NCBI GenBank assembly: GCA_032622095.1
Contig: CP136061.1
Span: 9,691,287-9,755,286, forward strand
DNA: 64,000 nt
Source of the DNA: Siphonodentalium dalli
Taxonomy: Eukaryota; Mollusca; Scaphopoda; Gadilida; Siphonodentaliidae
Direction: 5' to 3'
In this document: positions 23,077 through 35,502 of the stretch, piece after piece
Layout of the letters: each line of letters opens with the position of its first letter
How positions within the stretch are numbered: position 1 is the stretch's first letter
Notes under the pieces: model-generated
The model's input: only the letters and a program-made list of their open reading frames with translations
The model's database searches: none
Told to the model about the DNA's origin: nothing
Made by a program: the position numbers and the translations under genes

Positions 23077-26000
23077 AATGAAAGTGTCAATGACACTGTA
23101 GCTCAACTTGGAAAGGGAATAATTTAATGTATTACAATCAATGGAGCGATTAGGAATGTGGAAAGTTGAATGTCTAATACTATACATGAAAAGAAAAGTA
23201 AAATCCAAGATGGCTGCTGGCGGCCATGTTTTCGGCCGATTATCCCCAAAATGACTCGTTCCCATCTACAAGTCATCGTTAACATTCATGACAAATTGTA
23301 TGACGATCAGACAAAAGGTACGACATGTAGCCGGTGCTAAAGAATTTAGTCATACAAAGAGTAAAATCCAAGATGGCTGCTGGCGGACATGTTTTTTAGC
23401 CAAATGACCCCAAAATTACTCGTTCCCATCTACATGTCAATATTAACATCCATGACAAATTTCATGATGATCAGACGAACAGTACGACCTGTGGCCCATG
23501 CTAATGGATTAAATTTTGAAATCCAAGATGGCCGCTGGTGGCCATGATTTTTGTCCGAATGACCCCAAAATGACTCGTTCCCATTTACATTCTAATTTCA
23601 ACAGCCATGACAAATTTATGATGATCAGACTAAAGGTACGACCTGTAGCCCATGCTAAAGGATTTAGTTATACAAAGAGTAAAATCCAAGATGGCTGCTG
23701 GTGGCCATGTTTTTTGGCCGAATGACCCCAAAATTATTCGTTCCCATCTACATGTCAATATTAACATCCATGATACATTTCATGATGATCAGACGAACAG
23801 TGCAACCTGTGGCCTGTGCTAATGGATTAAATTTTGAAATCCAAGATGGCCACTGGCAGCCATGTTTTTTGTCCGAATGACCCCAAAATGACTCGTTCCC
23901 ATCTACATACTAATTTCAACGGCCATGACAAATTTCATGATGATCAGACTAAAGGTACGATCTGTAGCCCGTGCTCAAGGATTTAGTCATACAAAGAGTA
24001 AAATCAAAGCTGGCTGCCATGTTTTTTGGCCGAATGACCCCAAAATGACTCGTTCCCATCTACATGTCAAAATTATCATCCATGACAAATTTTTTGATGA
24101 TCAGACTAAAGATACAACCTGTAGCCCGTGCTAAAGAATTTAGTCATACAAAGAGTAAAATCCAAGATGGCTGCTGGCGACCATGTTTTTTGGCAGAATC
24201 ACCCCAAAATTACTAGTTCCCATCTACATGTCATTGTTAACATCCATGACAAATTTTATGATGATCGGACAAAAAGGTACGACCTGCAGCCCGTGCTAAA
24301 GAATTTCGTCATACAAAGAGTAAAATCCAAGATGGCTGCTGGGTGGCCATGTTTTTGGCCAAATGACCTCAAAAATTACTCGTTCCCATCTACATGTCAA
24401 TATTATCATCCATGACAAATTTCATGATGATCAAACAAACAGTTACGACCTGTGGCCCGTGCTAATGGATTAAATTTTGAAATCCAAGATGGCCACTGGC
24501 GGCCATGTTTTTTGTCCGAATGACCCCAAAATGACTCGTTCCCATCTACATTCCAATTTCAACAGCCATGACAAATTTTATGATGATCAGACTAAAGGTA
24601 CGACCTGTAGCCCGTGCTAAAGGATTTAGTCATACAAAGAGTAAAATCCAGATGGCTGCTGGTGGCCATGTTTTTCGGCCGAATGACCCCAAAATGACTC
24701 GTTCCCATCTAAATGTCATTATTAACATTCATGACAAATTTTATGATGATCAGACTAAAGGTACGATCTGTAGCCCGTGCTCAAGGATTTAGTCATACAA
24801 AGAGTAAAATCAAAGCTGGCTGCCATGTTTTTTGGCCGAATGACCCCAAAATGACTCGTTCCCATCTACATGTCAAAATTATCATCCATGACAAATTTTT
24901 TGATGATCAGACTAAAGATACAACCTGTAGCCCGTGCTAAAGAATTTAGTCATACAAAGAGTAAAATCCAAGATGGCTGCTGGCGACCATGTTTTTTGGC
25001 AGAATCACCCCAAAATTACTAGTTCCCATCTACATGTCATTGTTAACATCCATGACAAATTTTATGATGATCGGACAAAAAGGTACGACCTGCAGCCCGT
25101 GCTAAAGAATTTCGTCATACAAAGAGTAAAATCCAAGATGGCTGCTGGTGGCCATGTTATTTGGCCAAATGACCTCAAAAATTACTCGTTCCCATCTACA
25201 TGTCAATATTATCATCCATGACAAATTTCATGATGATCAAACAAACAGTACGACCTGTGGCCCGTGCTAATGGATTAAATTTTGAAATCCAAGATGGCCA
25301 CTGGCGGCCATGTTTTTTGTCCGAATGACCCCAAAATGACTCGTTCCCATCTATATTCCAATTTCAACAGCCATGACAAATTTTATGATGATCAGACTAA
25401 AGGTACGACCTGTAGCCCGTGCTAAAGGATTTAGTCATACAAAGAGTAAAATCCAAGATGGCTGCTGGTGGCCATGTTTTTCGGCCGAATGACCCCAAAA
25501 TGACTCGTTCCCATCTAAATGTCATTATTAACATTCATGACAAATTTTATGATGATCAGACTAAAGGTACAACCTGTAGCCCGTGCTAAAGGATTTAGTC
25601 ATACAAAGAGTAAAATCCAAGATGGCTGCTGGCGACCATGTTTTTTGGCCGAATGACCCTAAAATTACTCGTTTCCCATCTGCATGTCATTTTTAACATC
25701 AATGTCAAATTTTATGATGATCAGACTAAACGGGTACGAGCTGTAGCCCGTGCTAAAGAATTTAGTCATAGAAAGAGTAAAATCCAAGATGGCTGCTGGT
25801 GGCCATGTTTTTTGGCCGAATGACCCCAAAATTATTCGTTCCCATCTACATGTCAATATTAACATCCATGATACATTTCATGATGATCAGACGAACAGTG
25901 CGACCTGTGGCCTGTGCTAATGGATTAAATTTTGAAATCCAAGATGGCCACTGGCGGCCATGTTTTTTGTCCGAATGACCCCAAAATGACTCGTTCCCAT

Positions 26001-26305
26001 CTACATTCTAATTTCAACAGCCATGACAAATTTCATGATGATCAGACTAAAGGTACGACCTGTAGCCCGTGCTCAAGGATTTAGTCATACAAAGAGTAAA
26101 ATCAAAGCTGGCTGCCATGTTTTTCGGCCGACTGACCCCAAAATGACTCGTTCCCATCTAAATGTCATTATTAACATTCATGACAAATTTTATGATGATC
26201 AGACAAAAGGTACAACAGGTCTGTAGCCCGTGCTAAAGGATTTAGTCATACAAAGAGTAAAATCCAAGATGGCTGCTGGCGACCATGTTTTTTGGCCGAA
26301 TGACC
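23077..26305 (+). mobile_element. Tandem-core element, copy 2, expanded and 3'-truncated
   Basis: It starts with the same TGAAAGTGTCAATGACACTG end as copy 1 and has about 19 monomers of ~162 bp. The array stops inside a monomer at about 26305 (GGCCGAATGACC, then unrelated DNA) and lacks the microsatellite and 3' hairpin. A block of five monomers, about 806 bp, is duplicated in tandem (about 23930-24735 and 24736-25541) with very few differences, so the array grew recently by unequal exchange. Confidence 0.75.
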
Positions 26306-26317
26306 ATGACCATACAA

Positions 26318-26595
26318 TGTATGAGACTGAGTACACATAAAAATAGCAGTAATTTTTCTCAACAGCTTCAGTTTGCCCTACCAACATCATAGCATTTCAG
26401 CAGCCCCACAAACAATATAGCAAATTATCAAATCGACGAGTGGTCAATCCAGATGTCGACACTGTGTACTTGTAACAAACAATGTATGAGTGCACATACA
26501 AATAACAGTAATGTTTCTCAACAGCATTAGATTGCCCTACCAACATTATAACATTTCAGCAGCCCCACAAACATAATAGCAAATTATCAAGACAA
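26318..26595. repeat. Two direct repeats of ~110 bp
   Basis: ACAATGTATGAG, then TTCTCAACAGC, CCCTACCAACAT and ATTTCAGCAGCCCCACAAAC occur at 26318-26425 and again at 26482-26590 at about 85-90 percent identity by eye. A weaker relative is at about 28240-28310. They bridge the truncated array and the palindrome that follows. Confidence 0.6.
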
Positions 26596-26612
26596 CTTGA
26601 CAAGGGGTTGTT

Positions 26613-26777
26613 ATATAAGGATTAACTGTCATGTGGACTGTTTTTATGGAGATGTAACGGTGAGGTAAGTGGACATAACTTGTGTAAAACCCGAAGGGTT
26701 TTACATACAAGTTATGACCACTTACCTCACCGTTACATCTCCATAAAAATAGTCCACATGACAGTTAATCCTTATAT
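26613..26777. repeat. 165-bp near-perfect palindrome
   Basis: The left arm runs ATATAAGGATTAACTGTCAT, then GTAACGGTGAGGTAAGTGG; the right arm is its inverse down to ATGACAGTTAATCCTTATAT. The arms are about 75 bp and the centre is AAAACCCGAAGGGTTTT. Such a structure is a fold-back MITE or a sequence that arose by template switching. No target duplication is clear. Confidence 0.85.
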
Positions 26778-27639
26778 TTATATACATTTAGCAAAAAAGC
26801 CACTTTTGTAAATTTATTTAAATCGAAAAGTGTATCGTGACAAGATCAGCCCAAAATACTCAATAGCACCCTTGGCAAAAGTTAATAGGAACAATTTCTC
26901 TTCATATTGAAACCCGATGATGTATTAAGTCAGTCCTGCGCGAGTCCAAATGCGCCCAAAACATTGCGCGTTCGTCTTTCCAAACCTAATGACGTATCGA
27001 TGGTGTTATTAGCTTGGTGTTATGAGGCGTACGCATTCACCGAGAAATAAATGCAACTAGCCACGTGGGCGCCGACCAATCAGAATGCTGGATTTAGTGA
27101 TGACAACACTTAGTGTGTAAATATACACATATGATGGAATCAGATATCTAGGAGCACAATGCATATAATTAAAATAGTCTGTGGGGCTAATAATGTCTGC
27201 CAGCCTTAACCTGTCATAGTTGATAAATGAGCATCATAATACATGGGAGAGTTTAACAGGTGGTATCTGATAAACAAATATTGCTATCCTCCTGGGAGTT
27301 ATTGCTCTTACTGGGTATAACATGTGGATTTTAGGAATTTTACAGAAGGCCAGCTGCTAGATGACATATTATTCTAATCTAGATCAATGACCTGTGTCTC
27401 TCTCCATCTATCCACAAAGATATATCTGCAACTTTAATAGAACAGGTATGAAGTGGAAGCTGGAGATTTGGAAGGGATGTTAGTTGGGTGCAGTCCACTG
27501 CAGGGTGGGGTGGGTGGGGTGGGAGATGGGTCTGGGCCATGTGGGAAGGGGAATATTTCTGTAATTTCAGAAGATTAAAGTTTCATAACTCTGCAGATGT
27601 TATAATGGTGTCATTTTTTTTTCAAATTTTTTTTTTAGT

Positions 27640-27998
27640 TATGTCACTAGCTCCGCCCACATTCGACCCAGTGACATCATTTGAACAAATCTGAATAACA
27701 GTTCCCCAAGGACCCTTTGTACCAAATATGAACCCATTTGGCCCAATGAAATTTGAGAAGTCGTTGTAAGAATTACAAAGTTATGGCCCTGGCTTCGCAA
27801 CTATTTGACCAAGTGACCTCATTTCAACAAATCTGAATGAGAGTCACAAAGAGAACATCCACACCAAATATGAACTAATTTGGTCCTATTGATCTGAAGA
27901 AGATGTTCAAAGAATTGTTGACAAACGGACGACAGACGTGGAGTGATGACTATAGCTCCACATGAGACGAAACATGAGACTTCGTCTCAGGTGAGCTA
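27640..27998 (+). mobile_element. Helitron-like element, GAGACTTCGTCTC family, third copy
   Basis: Two core units (AGTTATGTCACTAGCTCC, AACAAATCTGAAT, CACACCAAATATGAACTAAT) followed by GACGGACAGACG-like sequence with the microsatellite reduced to a few units, then GAGACTTCGTCTCAGGTGAG and CTAA. The microsatellite is far shorter than at 1793 or 8103, so the ends are stable while the GGAC tract is not. Confidence 0.6.
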
Positions 27999-28388
27999 AA
28001 AACTTGTAACATTGTGAAATATTTTAATAATGGCTGCTGGTTGTTGCAAACTGGCCATAATTGAGATGACTTTTCCGGTTGTTTAGCAAACATCAGTATA
28101 CCCATTATTAAATATATTGAAATATATATGTTCTTGAATGTTTCATACAGACACTGGCTTTTGCACAAATGCTCAGATTTGCCAAGCAATGGAAAAATGG
28201 CCAAATTTAGGTATAATGATGGTACTCTTTCTTAACATAATCGCTTTGACCTACAAACATCATAGCAATCCAGCAGACCCATCAGCATGGTATAACATTA
28301 GCAGGACCACTTAACCTGGGGTGATATTGAAAATGAAAATTTCTTAAGAATGGTAAGTTATGAGGGCTATCAGGGGGGGGGGGGGTCT

Positions 28389-28488
28389 NNNNNNNNNNNN
28401 NNNNNNNNNNNNNNNNNNNNNNNNNNNNNNNNNNNNNNNNNNNNNNNNNNNNNNNNNNNNNNNNNNNNNNNNNNNNNNNNNNNNNNNN
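28389..28488. other. Assembly gap (100 N)
   Basis: Exactly 100 N, the conventional length for a gap of unknown size. It follows a poly-G run (28371-28385), a likely cause of the break. Anything crossing this point is uncertain. Confidence 0.99.
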
Positions 28489-28900
28489 GACCTGACATTG
28501 TCAGCTATTAACAATTAAATTTAGAGAAGTAGAACGGAATAATTTGCCGCTTGCAACTCGAACCAGTCCAGGTGAAAACATACTTTATAGAACAAGTCAA
28601 AATATCACAGTCCAGTCCAACGTCCACAGTCCACTCCACTGTCTCCACTGACCATCATCTTGATTTTCGTTGTTGTTGATTTTCATATTTTTACAGTCAC
28701 AGATTCATCATTCAGTGTCTTTCCGACTGACTGAGTTTCACTTCCCACTGTTCAAGTCCGGAGACTTCACACACAATGTATGCCCAATCGATTCGCTTAT
28801 ACCAATAAAATTCAGCAAGAGAACAACAACAACGGAGAATTTCGAATATGCACTCGCCGATAACTTCTTGCACCTGGGCGCACCCATTTTGTAACGAAAA

Positions 28901-28929
28901 TTACGTCACCAATCGCAATGTTGCTATGG
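28901..28929. promoter_or_regulatory. Cluster of CRE-, CCAAT- and X-box-like sites
   Basis: TTACGTCA (CRE-like) at 28901, directly followed by CCAAT at 28909 and GTTGCTATGG (X-box-like half) at 28920. A better X-box, GTTGCCATGGAAAC, is at 29118-29131. The grouping resembles promoter modules bound by CREB/ATF, NF-Y and RFX factors. No adjacent host exon was found, so promoter function is inference. Confidence 0.3.
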
Positions 28930-29276
28930 GCCAGAGGATGTAATCTCAAACTGAAACGGTTCAGAATCTGACGAAGTTTGCCGAATTAGTGAGGGCCCAC
29001 GTGAAGGTAAATAGCCAGTCGCTCGATTTGTGGGCCAACATTGATTTTATGGTCTTATTTTGTTCCTCAGATGTCAGTGAATCCAAAAAAAATGGTCTAC
29101 AATTTGTTCGTCAAACGGTTGCCATGGAAACGGGCCTTTGTTTGTCATAGAGAACGTTGTGTGGTTATGTATATATATTTCGCGATGTGTGCAGTTTGCA
29201 TGGCTTTATCTTTCAAAAAATGGATAAATATGACGAAGTATGATGTTGGAATCGCTACAACAGTGGCATGTGATAT

Positions 29277-30365
29277 AAAACGGAGCTGTGCTGGTGCAGC
29301 ATTAAACAGTACATTATCCCATCCATGATGGAGCTGTACTGGTGTAGCATTAAACAGTACCTTTTCCGATTCAAGATGGAGCTGTGCTGGTGCAGCATTA
29401 AACAGTGCCTTATCTGTATCACGAAGGGAGCTGTGCTGGTGCAGCATTAAACATTACCTTATCCCATTCATGACAGCTGCTCTGGTGCAGCATTAAACAG
29501 TACATTATCCCTTTCATGACGGGAGCTGTGCTGGTGCATTAAACAGCACCTTATCCTATTCATAACGGGGCATTAAACAGTACTTTATCCCATTCATGAC
29601 GGAGCTGTGCTGGTGCAGCATTAAACAGAATCTTATCCCATTCACGACGGAGCTGTTCTGGTGCAGCATTAAACAGTGCCTTATCCCATTCATGACGGAG
29701 CTGTGCTGGTACAGCATTAAACAGTACCTTGTCCCATTCATGGCGGAGCTATGCTGGTGCAGCATTAAACAGTGCATTATTTCCTTTCATGATGGAGCTG
29801 TGCTGATGCAGCATTAAACAGTACCTTATCCCATTCAAGGTGGAGCTATGCTGGTGCAGCATTAAACAGTGCATTATCCCTTTCATGATGGTAGCTGTGC
29901 TGGTGCAGCATTAAACAGTACCTTATCCCTTTCATGACTGGAGCTTTGCTGGTGCAGCATTAAACAGTACCTTATATTTTTCATGACGGGAGCTTAGCTG
30001 GTTCAGCAATAAACAGTACCTTATCCATTCACGACGGAGCTGTGCTGGTGCAGCATTAAACAGTACCTTATTCTATTCAAAACGGGAGCTGTGCTGGTGC
30101 AGCATTAAACATAACTTCATCCCATTCACGATGGAGCTGTGCTGGTGCAGCATTAAACATAACTTTATCCCATTCACGATGGAGCGGTTCTGGTGCAGCA
30201 TTAAACAGTACCTTATCCCATTCATGACGGAGCTTGTGCTGGTACAGCATTGAACAGTACCTTATCCCATTCATGACGGAGCTGTGCTGGTGCAGCATGA
30301 AACAGTGCCTTGTCCCTTTCATGACGGGAGCTGTGCTGGTGCAGCATTAAACAGTACCTTATCCC
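29277..30365. repeat. ~47-bp minisatellite, about 22 copies
   Basis: The unit contains GGAGCTGTGCTGGTGCAGC, ATTAAACAGTACCTTATCCC and ATTCATGAC; length varies from 38 to 49 bp. The minus strand holds several short open frames of type NAAPAQLHREWDK where the unit length is in phase. They break wherever a unit is short, and I do not call them genes. The array lies between the left inverted repeat and the broken ORF of the putative element. Confidence 0.9.
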
Positions 30366-30496
30366 ACGTCGAAGATCGAGAACGGAATTACGGAAAGCTG
30401 TGATGGGAACCCATTCTCCAGTGAACAGGAATTAAGAAACATCATGTCATCAATGGTTATACCAGAACCTGCTAAATCTGAGATTCTATCGCGTGA

Positions 30497-32156
30497 CAAA
30501 AAAGGGTGACGTGAAATATCAAACGTTCGTGAAAGACAAACTTCTATCTGGTTTGAAAGAACATTCTATCTGGGATCGCTTTCCAAAGCTGAAACTCAAA
30601 CACTCATTACATGCAGCAAGAAAACTAAGTGTGCCATGGGAAACAAAATAATTGATTTGCGAGAGGAGCAGCAATTGCTCGTGAGATTTCTGGTCATTCA
30701 ACAATCTCGTCCAACAATGTCAGAAAGTTTGCCCGAAGCTATTGGAAGGTATGAGTTCTCGGTTGTTCCACGCTCCTTGTTCTCACCAGATGATTATCTT
30801 CTCATTCCAAACGACAAAAGTGCCATTTTGAACATCCTTGAGAAAGAAACATCTAATATTCAAGATCATCCCATGGACGGACAATGTGCAATGCATCATA
30901 GACGGAATGGTGCATGGTCGTTCAGCAGCTCAAGAAAAATCCTTCCACTTCAACATGTGCTGATCTTGCTGCGATCTTCATCAAAGTTATTCGCAATAAA
31001 AGTAGCTCCTTACTCTAAGGTGAGGGTGATCTTCGACAGGTATATCAGCAACTCTCTGAAAGAGCGCAAAAGGCATACAAGATCGTTGGCTGAGGGATCA
31101 GATCCCATAAAATACAAAATAACTGACTCAACAAACATTAAAACCGTGTCTGTGAAGTCATTGTTGTCTCACATCGATACAAAGGCCCAACTCACCGAAT
31201 ACTTTGCGGACAAGCTTCTTCTGGCATTTAGGGATCAGCCCCAACGACTTGTTGCGGTAGCTGGCACTTCGGTGCATGGGAAATACCCAAATCCAGAGGT
31301 ACACAGCCATGATTATGCAGACATATTAATTCCATTACATGCACTGGATATAGGGGGAGAGTCACATTCCAACTGTCATTGGCGTCCATTCTGTCGATAC
31401 TGATGTCCTTGTGGAATGCTTCTCCAGATTTATGTGCAAACAAACAACATCAACTAAATTTTGTTATGAAGTCTGAACGCCTGATCAGTATTAATGCTAG
31501 CCACCAAGCCTTAGGGGCTCACAAATGTATAAAAGTGTTTGCTTGGTCTTCACGCGAATCTCTGGAACTGACTGGGGAGGCAAGTTTTGTAGCATAACGT
31601 AGAGAAGGTGGATGCACTCGTTCATGGGCATCGATGAATCCGATGATTCTGACATTATTGAGGGACTGCAGAAGTTGAGGATGCAACACGATATATGCCA
31701 TTGAGAGTTTTTTTGCCGCGTATATGAACCAAAGACAAAACAGAAATCTGTCAAAGACCTCAGATGGCAACTTTTCAGGTTAAAAAACCTCGAAGGAGAG
31801 AAGTTGCCACCAGGTACTCTTCAACTCCATATCTATCGGGCGAATTTCATTGGCATAGTTTGGAGAGCAGATATGAGAAACCTCATCCGAACTTCCATCA
31901 CATTTGGATCACGGCTGGGACTCTTAAGGATGGTGACAATTTCGCGTTGGCGACACGGTCAACTTAACTTCCTGCTTCAAAGAGTGTCTTGGAACTTGTT
32001 ATATGTGGCTGTAAAGGTCAATGTTCTCAAGTTCATCACTGTTTTAATTGTCTGCACAACTCAATTCCAAATGTGCAAATGTCACGACTGTAGCAACATG
32101 CCGTATCTGAATTCCAGGAGCGAAGATATCGATGACGACAGTGACTTGGATGAATA
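30497..32156 (+). pseudogene. Broken copy of an unnamed multi-copy protein with PIN/FEN-like acidic pattern
   Basis: The protein can be followed only by switching frame several times. Landmarks in order: KYQTFVKDKLLSGL (about 30515), RPTMSESLPEAIGRYEFSVV (about 30711), a DGMVHGRSAAQEKSF segment in another frame (about 30900), VRVIFDRYISNSLKER (31020-31070), TDSTNIKTVSVKSLLSHID (about 31125), HSHDYADI (about 31305), then in a shifted frame VHSVDTDVLVECFSRF (31384-31430), SGTDWGGKF (31561) and LPPGTLQLHIYRANF (about 31804). From memory these words belong to a large uncharacterised family common in molluscs and cnidarians. The acids in FDRY, YAD, DTD and GTD are spaced as in PIN/FEN nucleases; that function is inference. 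Frameshifts and at least one stop make this copy non-functional. A tail rich in D and E ends at 32156. Confidence 0.65.
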
Positions 32157-32514
32157 GGCTGATATGACTTATTGTGTAACTCATTCTGTTATCCTGGGGT
32201 ATCGTATGATAACCCTAATCGATGAATGTTCTCTAAAATCTAAATCAGTTAAATAAGCCTCCTGGCATGATCATTATATCAGCTAGTAATCACGAAAAAG
32301 AAATCTAAAAAGAAATCTGCGATAAAAGTGTTCCGTCACGCTTGACAATATAGCATCATATAATTCCAAATTCGTAAAATTATACAAATTTCATGTATTT
32401 TCTATCCATAAATGCTCTCTAAATATATGAAGTTGTCCCAAAAATGGCATTTATACTGTTTGATATAACTAGTACTTAATTTAATCAGATTCCACTAAAA
32501 ATCCACCATGTTAC

Positions 32515-33245
32515 TCTCGTATATCCAATGAAATAATGCAAATTTCTATTTTTAATCACAAAACGCTCTCTAAATAGAGATATCTAACCCCCAGAAGTCA
32601 AGAACAAACTTGTTTGGATTGTCTGAAGCCTAAAAGAATAAAAAACCAGAGAAAACTAGAAAAAAAATATCACCTATATCAAGCGAAATAAAGCATAATA
32701 TCAATTTTTTTAAATCACAAAACGCTCTTTAAATTTCAAAAGCATCCAATTAAGGTAATATCCATGGAAAAAATTGTAGACCAACTTTTGTGGAAAGCCT
32801 GACCCCGGAATAACTAGAAGCGCACAAAAAAGGTCAATTTTGGCACACAAGTCGCATGAAACTACACGTGGGCCTTCACTATCTCATATATCCTATGAAA
32901 TAATGCAAATTTTCTATGTTTAATCACTAAACGCTCTCTAAATAGAAATATCTAACCTCCAGAAATCAAGAACAAACCAGTTTGGATTGTCTGAAGTCTA
33001 AAAGAATAAAAAAAACAGCGAAAAAAATTATCACGACACCTATATCAAGTGAAAGAAAGCATAATATAAATTTTTTAAATCACAAAATGCTCTTTAAATT
33101 TCAAAAGCGCCCAATTAAGGTAATATCCATGGAAAAAATTGTAGACCAACTTTTTTGGAAAGCCTGACCCCGGAATAACTAGAAACTCACAAAAAATCAA
33201 TTTTGGCACACAAGTTGCACGAAACTACACGTGGGCCCTCACTAA
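32515..33245. repeat. 365-bp tandem duplication
   Basis: Two copies, about 32515-32880 and 32881-33245. Shared words are ATGAAATAATGCAAATTT, AATCACAAAACGCTCT, TTGGATTGTCTGAAG, GTAATATCCATGGAAAAAAT and ACTACACGTGGGCC. The copies differ at scattered bases and small indels. Open frames inside are short and carry no domain. Confidence 0.8.
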
Positions 33246-35502
33246 ATGCTATGCGCCTATGTCAACTAAATCCACTTCAATCATTTAATTTTGAATAAGG
33301 TTGATTTTGTTTTTCAAATTTAACAGGGAAGCTGATCACAGAAGATAAATAAATTCGTTTTGTTAATTTGTCAAGGTTATTCCAACATGGTGGCCACCAT
33401 AAAGGCCCCATAGGTCCGAATCGCCCGGTGTAACAGGATATCTCCCCCCCTGGATATCTCCCCCCCCACCCTGGATATCTTCCCCCCCCATGTACGACTA
33501 AAAAATAATTTCACTCATTTGATATCGTTTGGTTCTGAAATGGCCAGAAAAATGTTTTTTGAGATTAAATATTTTTTATTTTTTTTGGACAAAATTATTG
33601 TTTTCACGAATTTTATTGTCTTTTTTTCTTCTTTCAAATGTCCAGGCTTGGATAATATTCCACCACCCCCCCCCCCCCTCCACCCAGCACCTACATGACA
33701 AAAAAATAATCTTATGGTTTTATCGCTTGTTTTGCTTTATATAGTCATGAAACAGCGAGAAATTAACTTCTTCTGACAACAAGTTGTTTGAGTCAGGGTT
33801 TGGGGGGGGGGGGGGGAAGATGTCCAGGTCAGGATAATTTCCCCCCCACCCAGCACCTACAATAATCTTATGGTTTTATCGCTCGTTTTGCTTTATATAG
33901 TCATGAAGTTGAAGTTAATTTCTCGCCGTTTCATGACTAGATAAAGCAAAACAAGCGATAAAACCATAAGATAATATTTTTGTCAAGTTGGTGCTGGGTT
34001 GGGGGGGGGGGGGAGATATCCTGACCTGGACATATTCCCCCCACCCCAAACCCTGACTCTAAAAACTTTTTCTCAGAAGAAGTTAATTTCTCGCCATTTC
34101 ATGACTAGATAAAGCAAAACAAGCGATAAAGCCATAAGATTATTTTTTTTTTATGTCATGTAGGTGCTGGGTGGGGGGGGGGGGGAGATATCCTGACCTG
34201 GACATTTCCCCCCCCCCCCCCCCCACCCCAAACCCTGACTCTAAAAACTTTTTCTCAGAAGAAGTTAATTTCTCGCTGTTTCATGACTAGATAAAGCAAA
34301 ACAAGCGATAAAACCATAAGATTATTTTTTTGTCATGTGGGGGGGGGGGGGGGGGGGAGATATCCTGACCTGGACATTTCCCCCCCCCCCCCCACCCCAA
34401 ACCCTGACTCAAAACACTTTTTCTCAGAAGAAATTAATTTATCGCCGTTTCATGACTAGATAAAGCAAAACAAGCGATAAAACCATGAGATGATTTTTAT
34501 TTTTTTGTCATGTAGGTGCTGGGTGGGGGGGGGGAAGATATCCTGACCTGGACATCTTCCCCCCCCCCCCAAACCCTGACTCAAAACACTTTCTCAGAAG
34601 AAGTTAATTTCTCGCCGTTTCATGACTAGATAAAGCAAAACAAGCGATAAAACCATAAGATTATTTTTTTGTCATGTAGGTGGGGGGGGGAGATATCCTG
34701 ACCTGGACATCTTCCCCCCCCCCCCCCCCCCCCCCCACCCCAAACCATAAGATTATTTTTTTGTCATGTAGGTGGGGGGGGGGGGGAGATATCCTGACCT
34801 GGACATCTTCCCCCCCCCCCCACCCCATATGGTTTTATCGCTCGTTTTGCTTTATATAGTCATGAAGAAGAAGTTAATTTCTCGCCATTTCATGACTAGA
34901 TAAAGCAAAACAAGCGATAAAGCCATAAGATGATTTTTTTTTTATGTCATGTAGGTGCTGGGTGGGGGGGGGGGGAGATATCCTGACCTGGACATTTCCC
35001 CCCCCCCCCCACCCCAAACCCTGACTCTAAAAACTTTTTCTCAGAAGAAGTTAATTTCTCGCTGTTTCATGACTAGATAAAGCAAAACAAGCGATAAAAC
35101 CATAAGATTATTTTTTTGTCATGTAGGTGGGGGGGGGGGGGAGATATCCTGACCTGGACATTTCCCCCCCCCCCCCCACCCAAACCCTGACTCAAAACAC
35201 TTTTTCTCAGAAGAAGTTAATTTCTCGCCGTTTCATGACTAGATAAAGCAAAACAAGCGATAAAACCATAAGATTATTTTTTTGTCATGTAGGTGGGGGG
35301 GGGGGGGGGGAGATATCCTGACCTGGACATCTCCCCCCCCCACCCCAAACCCTGACTCAAAACACTTTTTCTCAGAAGAAGTTAATTTCTCGCCGTTTCA
35401 TGACTAGATAAAGCAAAACAAGCGATAAAACCATAAGATTATTTTTTTGTCATGTAGGTGGTGGTGGGGGGGGGGGGGGGGGAGATATCCTGACCTGGAC
35501 AT

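Larger units (their letters stand above)
28986..33245. mobile_element. Putative element bounded by 18-bp inverted repeats, carrying a PIN-like ORF relic
   Basis: TTAGTGAGGGCCCACGTG at 28986-29003 and its exact inverse at 33228-33245 enclose 4.26 kb. Inside, in order: a ~47-bp minisatellite, a broken protein-coding region and a 365-bp duplication whose first copy also ends in a near-identical CACGTGGGCC sequence. I found no flanking target duplication, so unit borders are unproven. If it is a transposon, its protein matches no transposase family I can name. Confidence 0.5.

Noticed and set aside
29145-30322. Minus-strand frames of type NAAPAQLHREWDK
   Set aside because: They follow the minisatellite unit and break whenever a unit is shorter; a repeat by-product.
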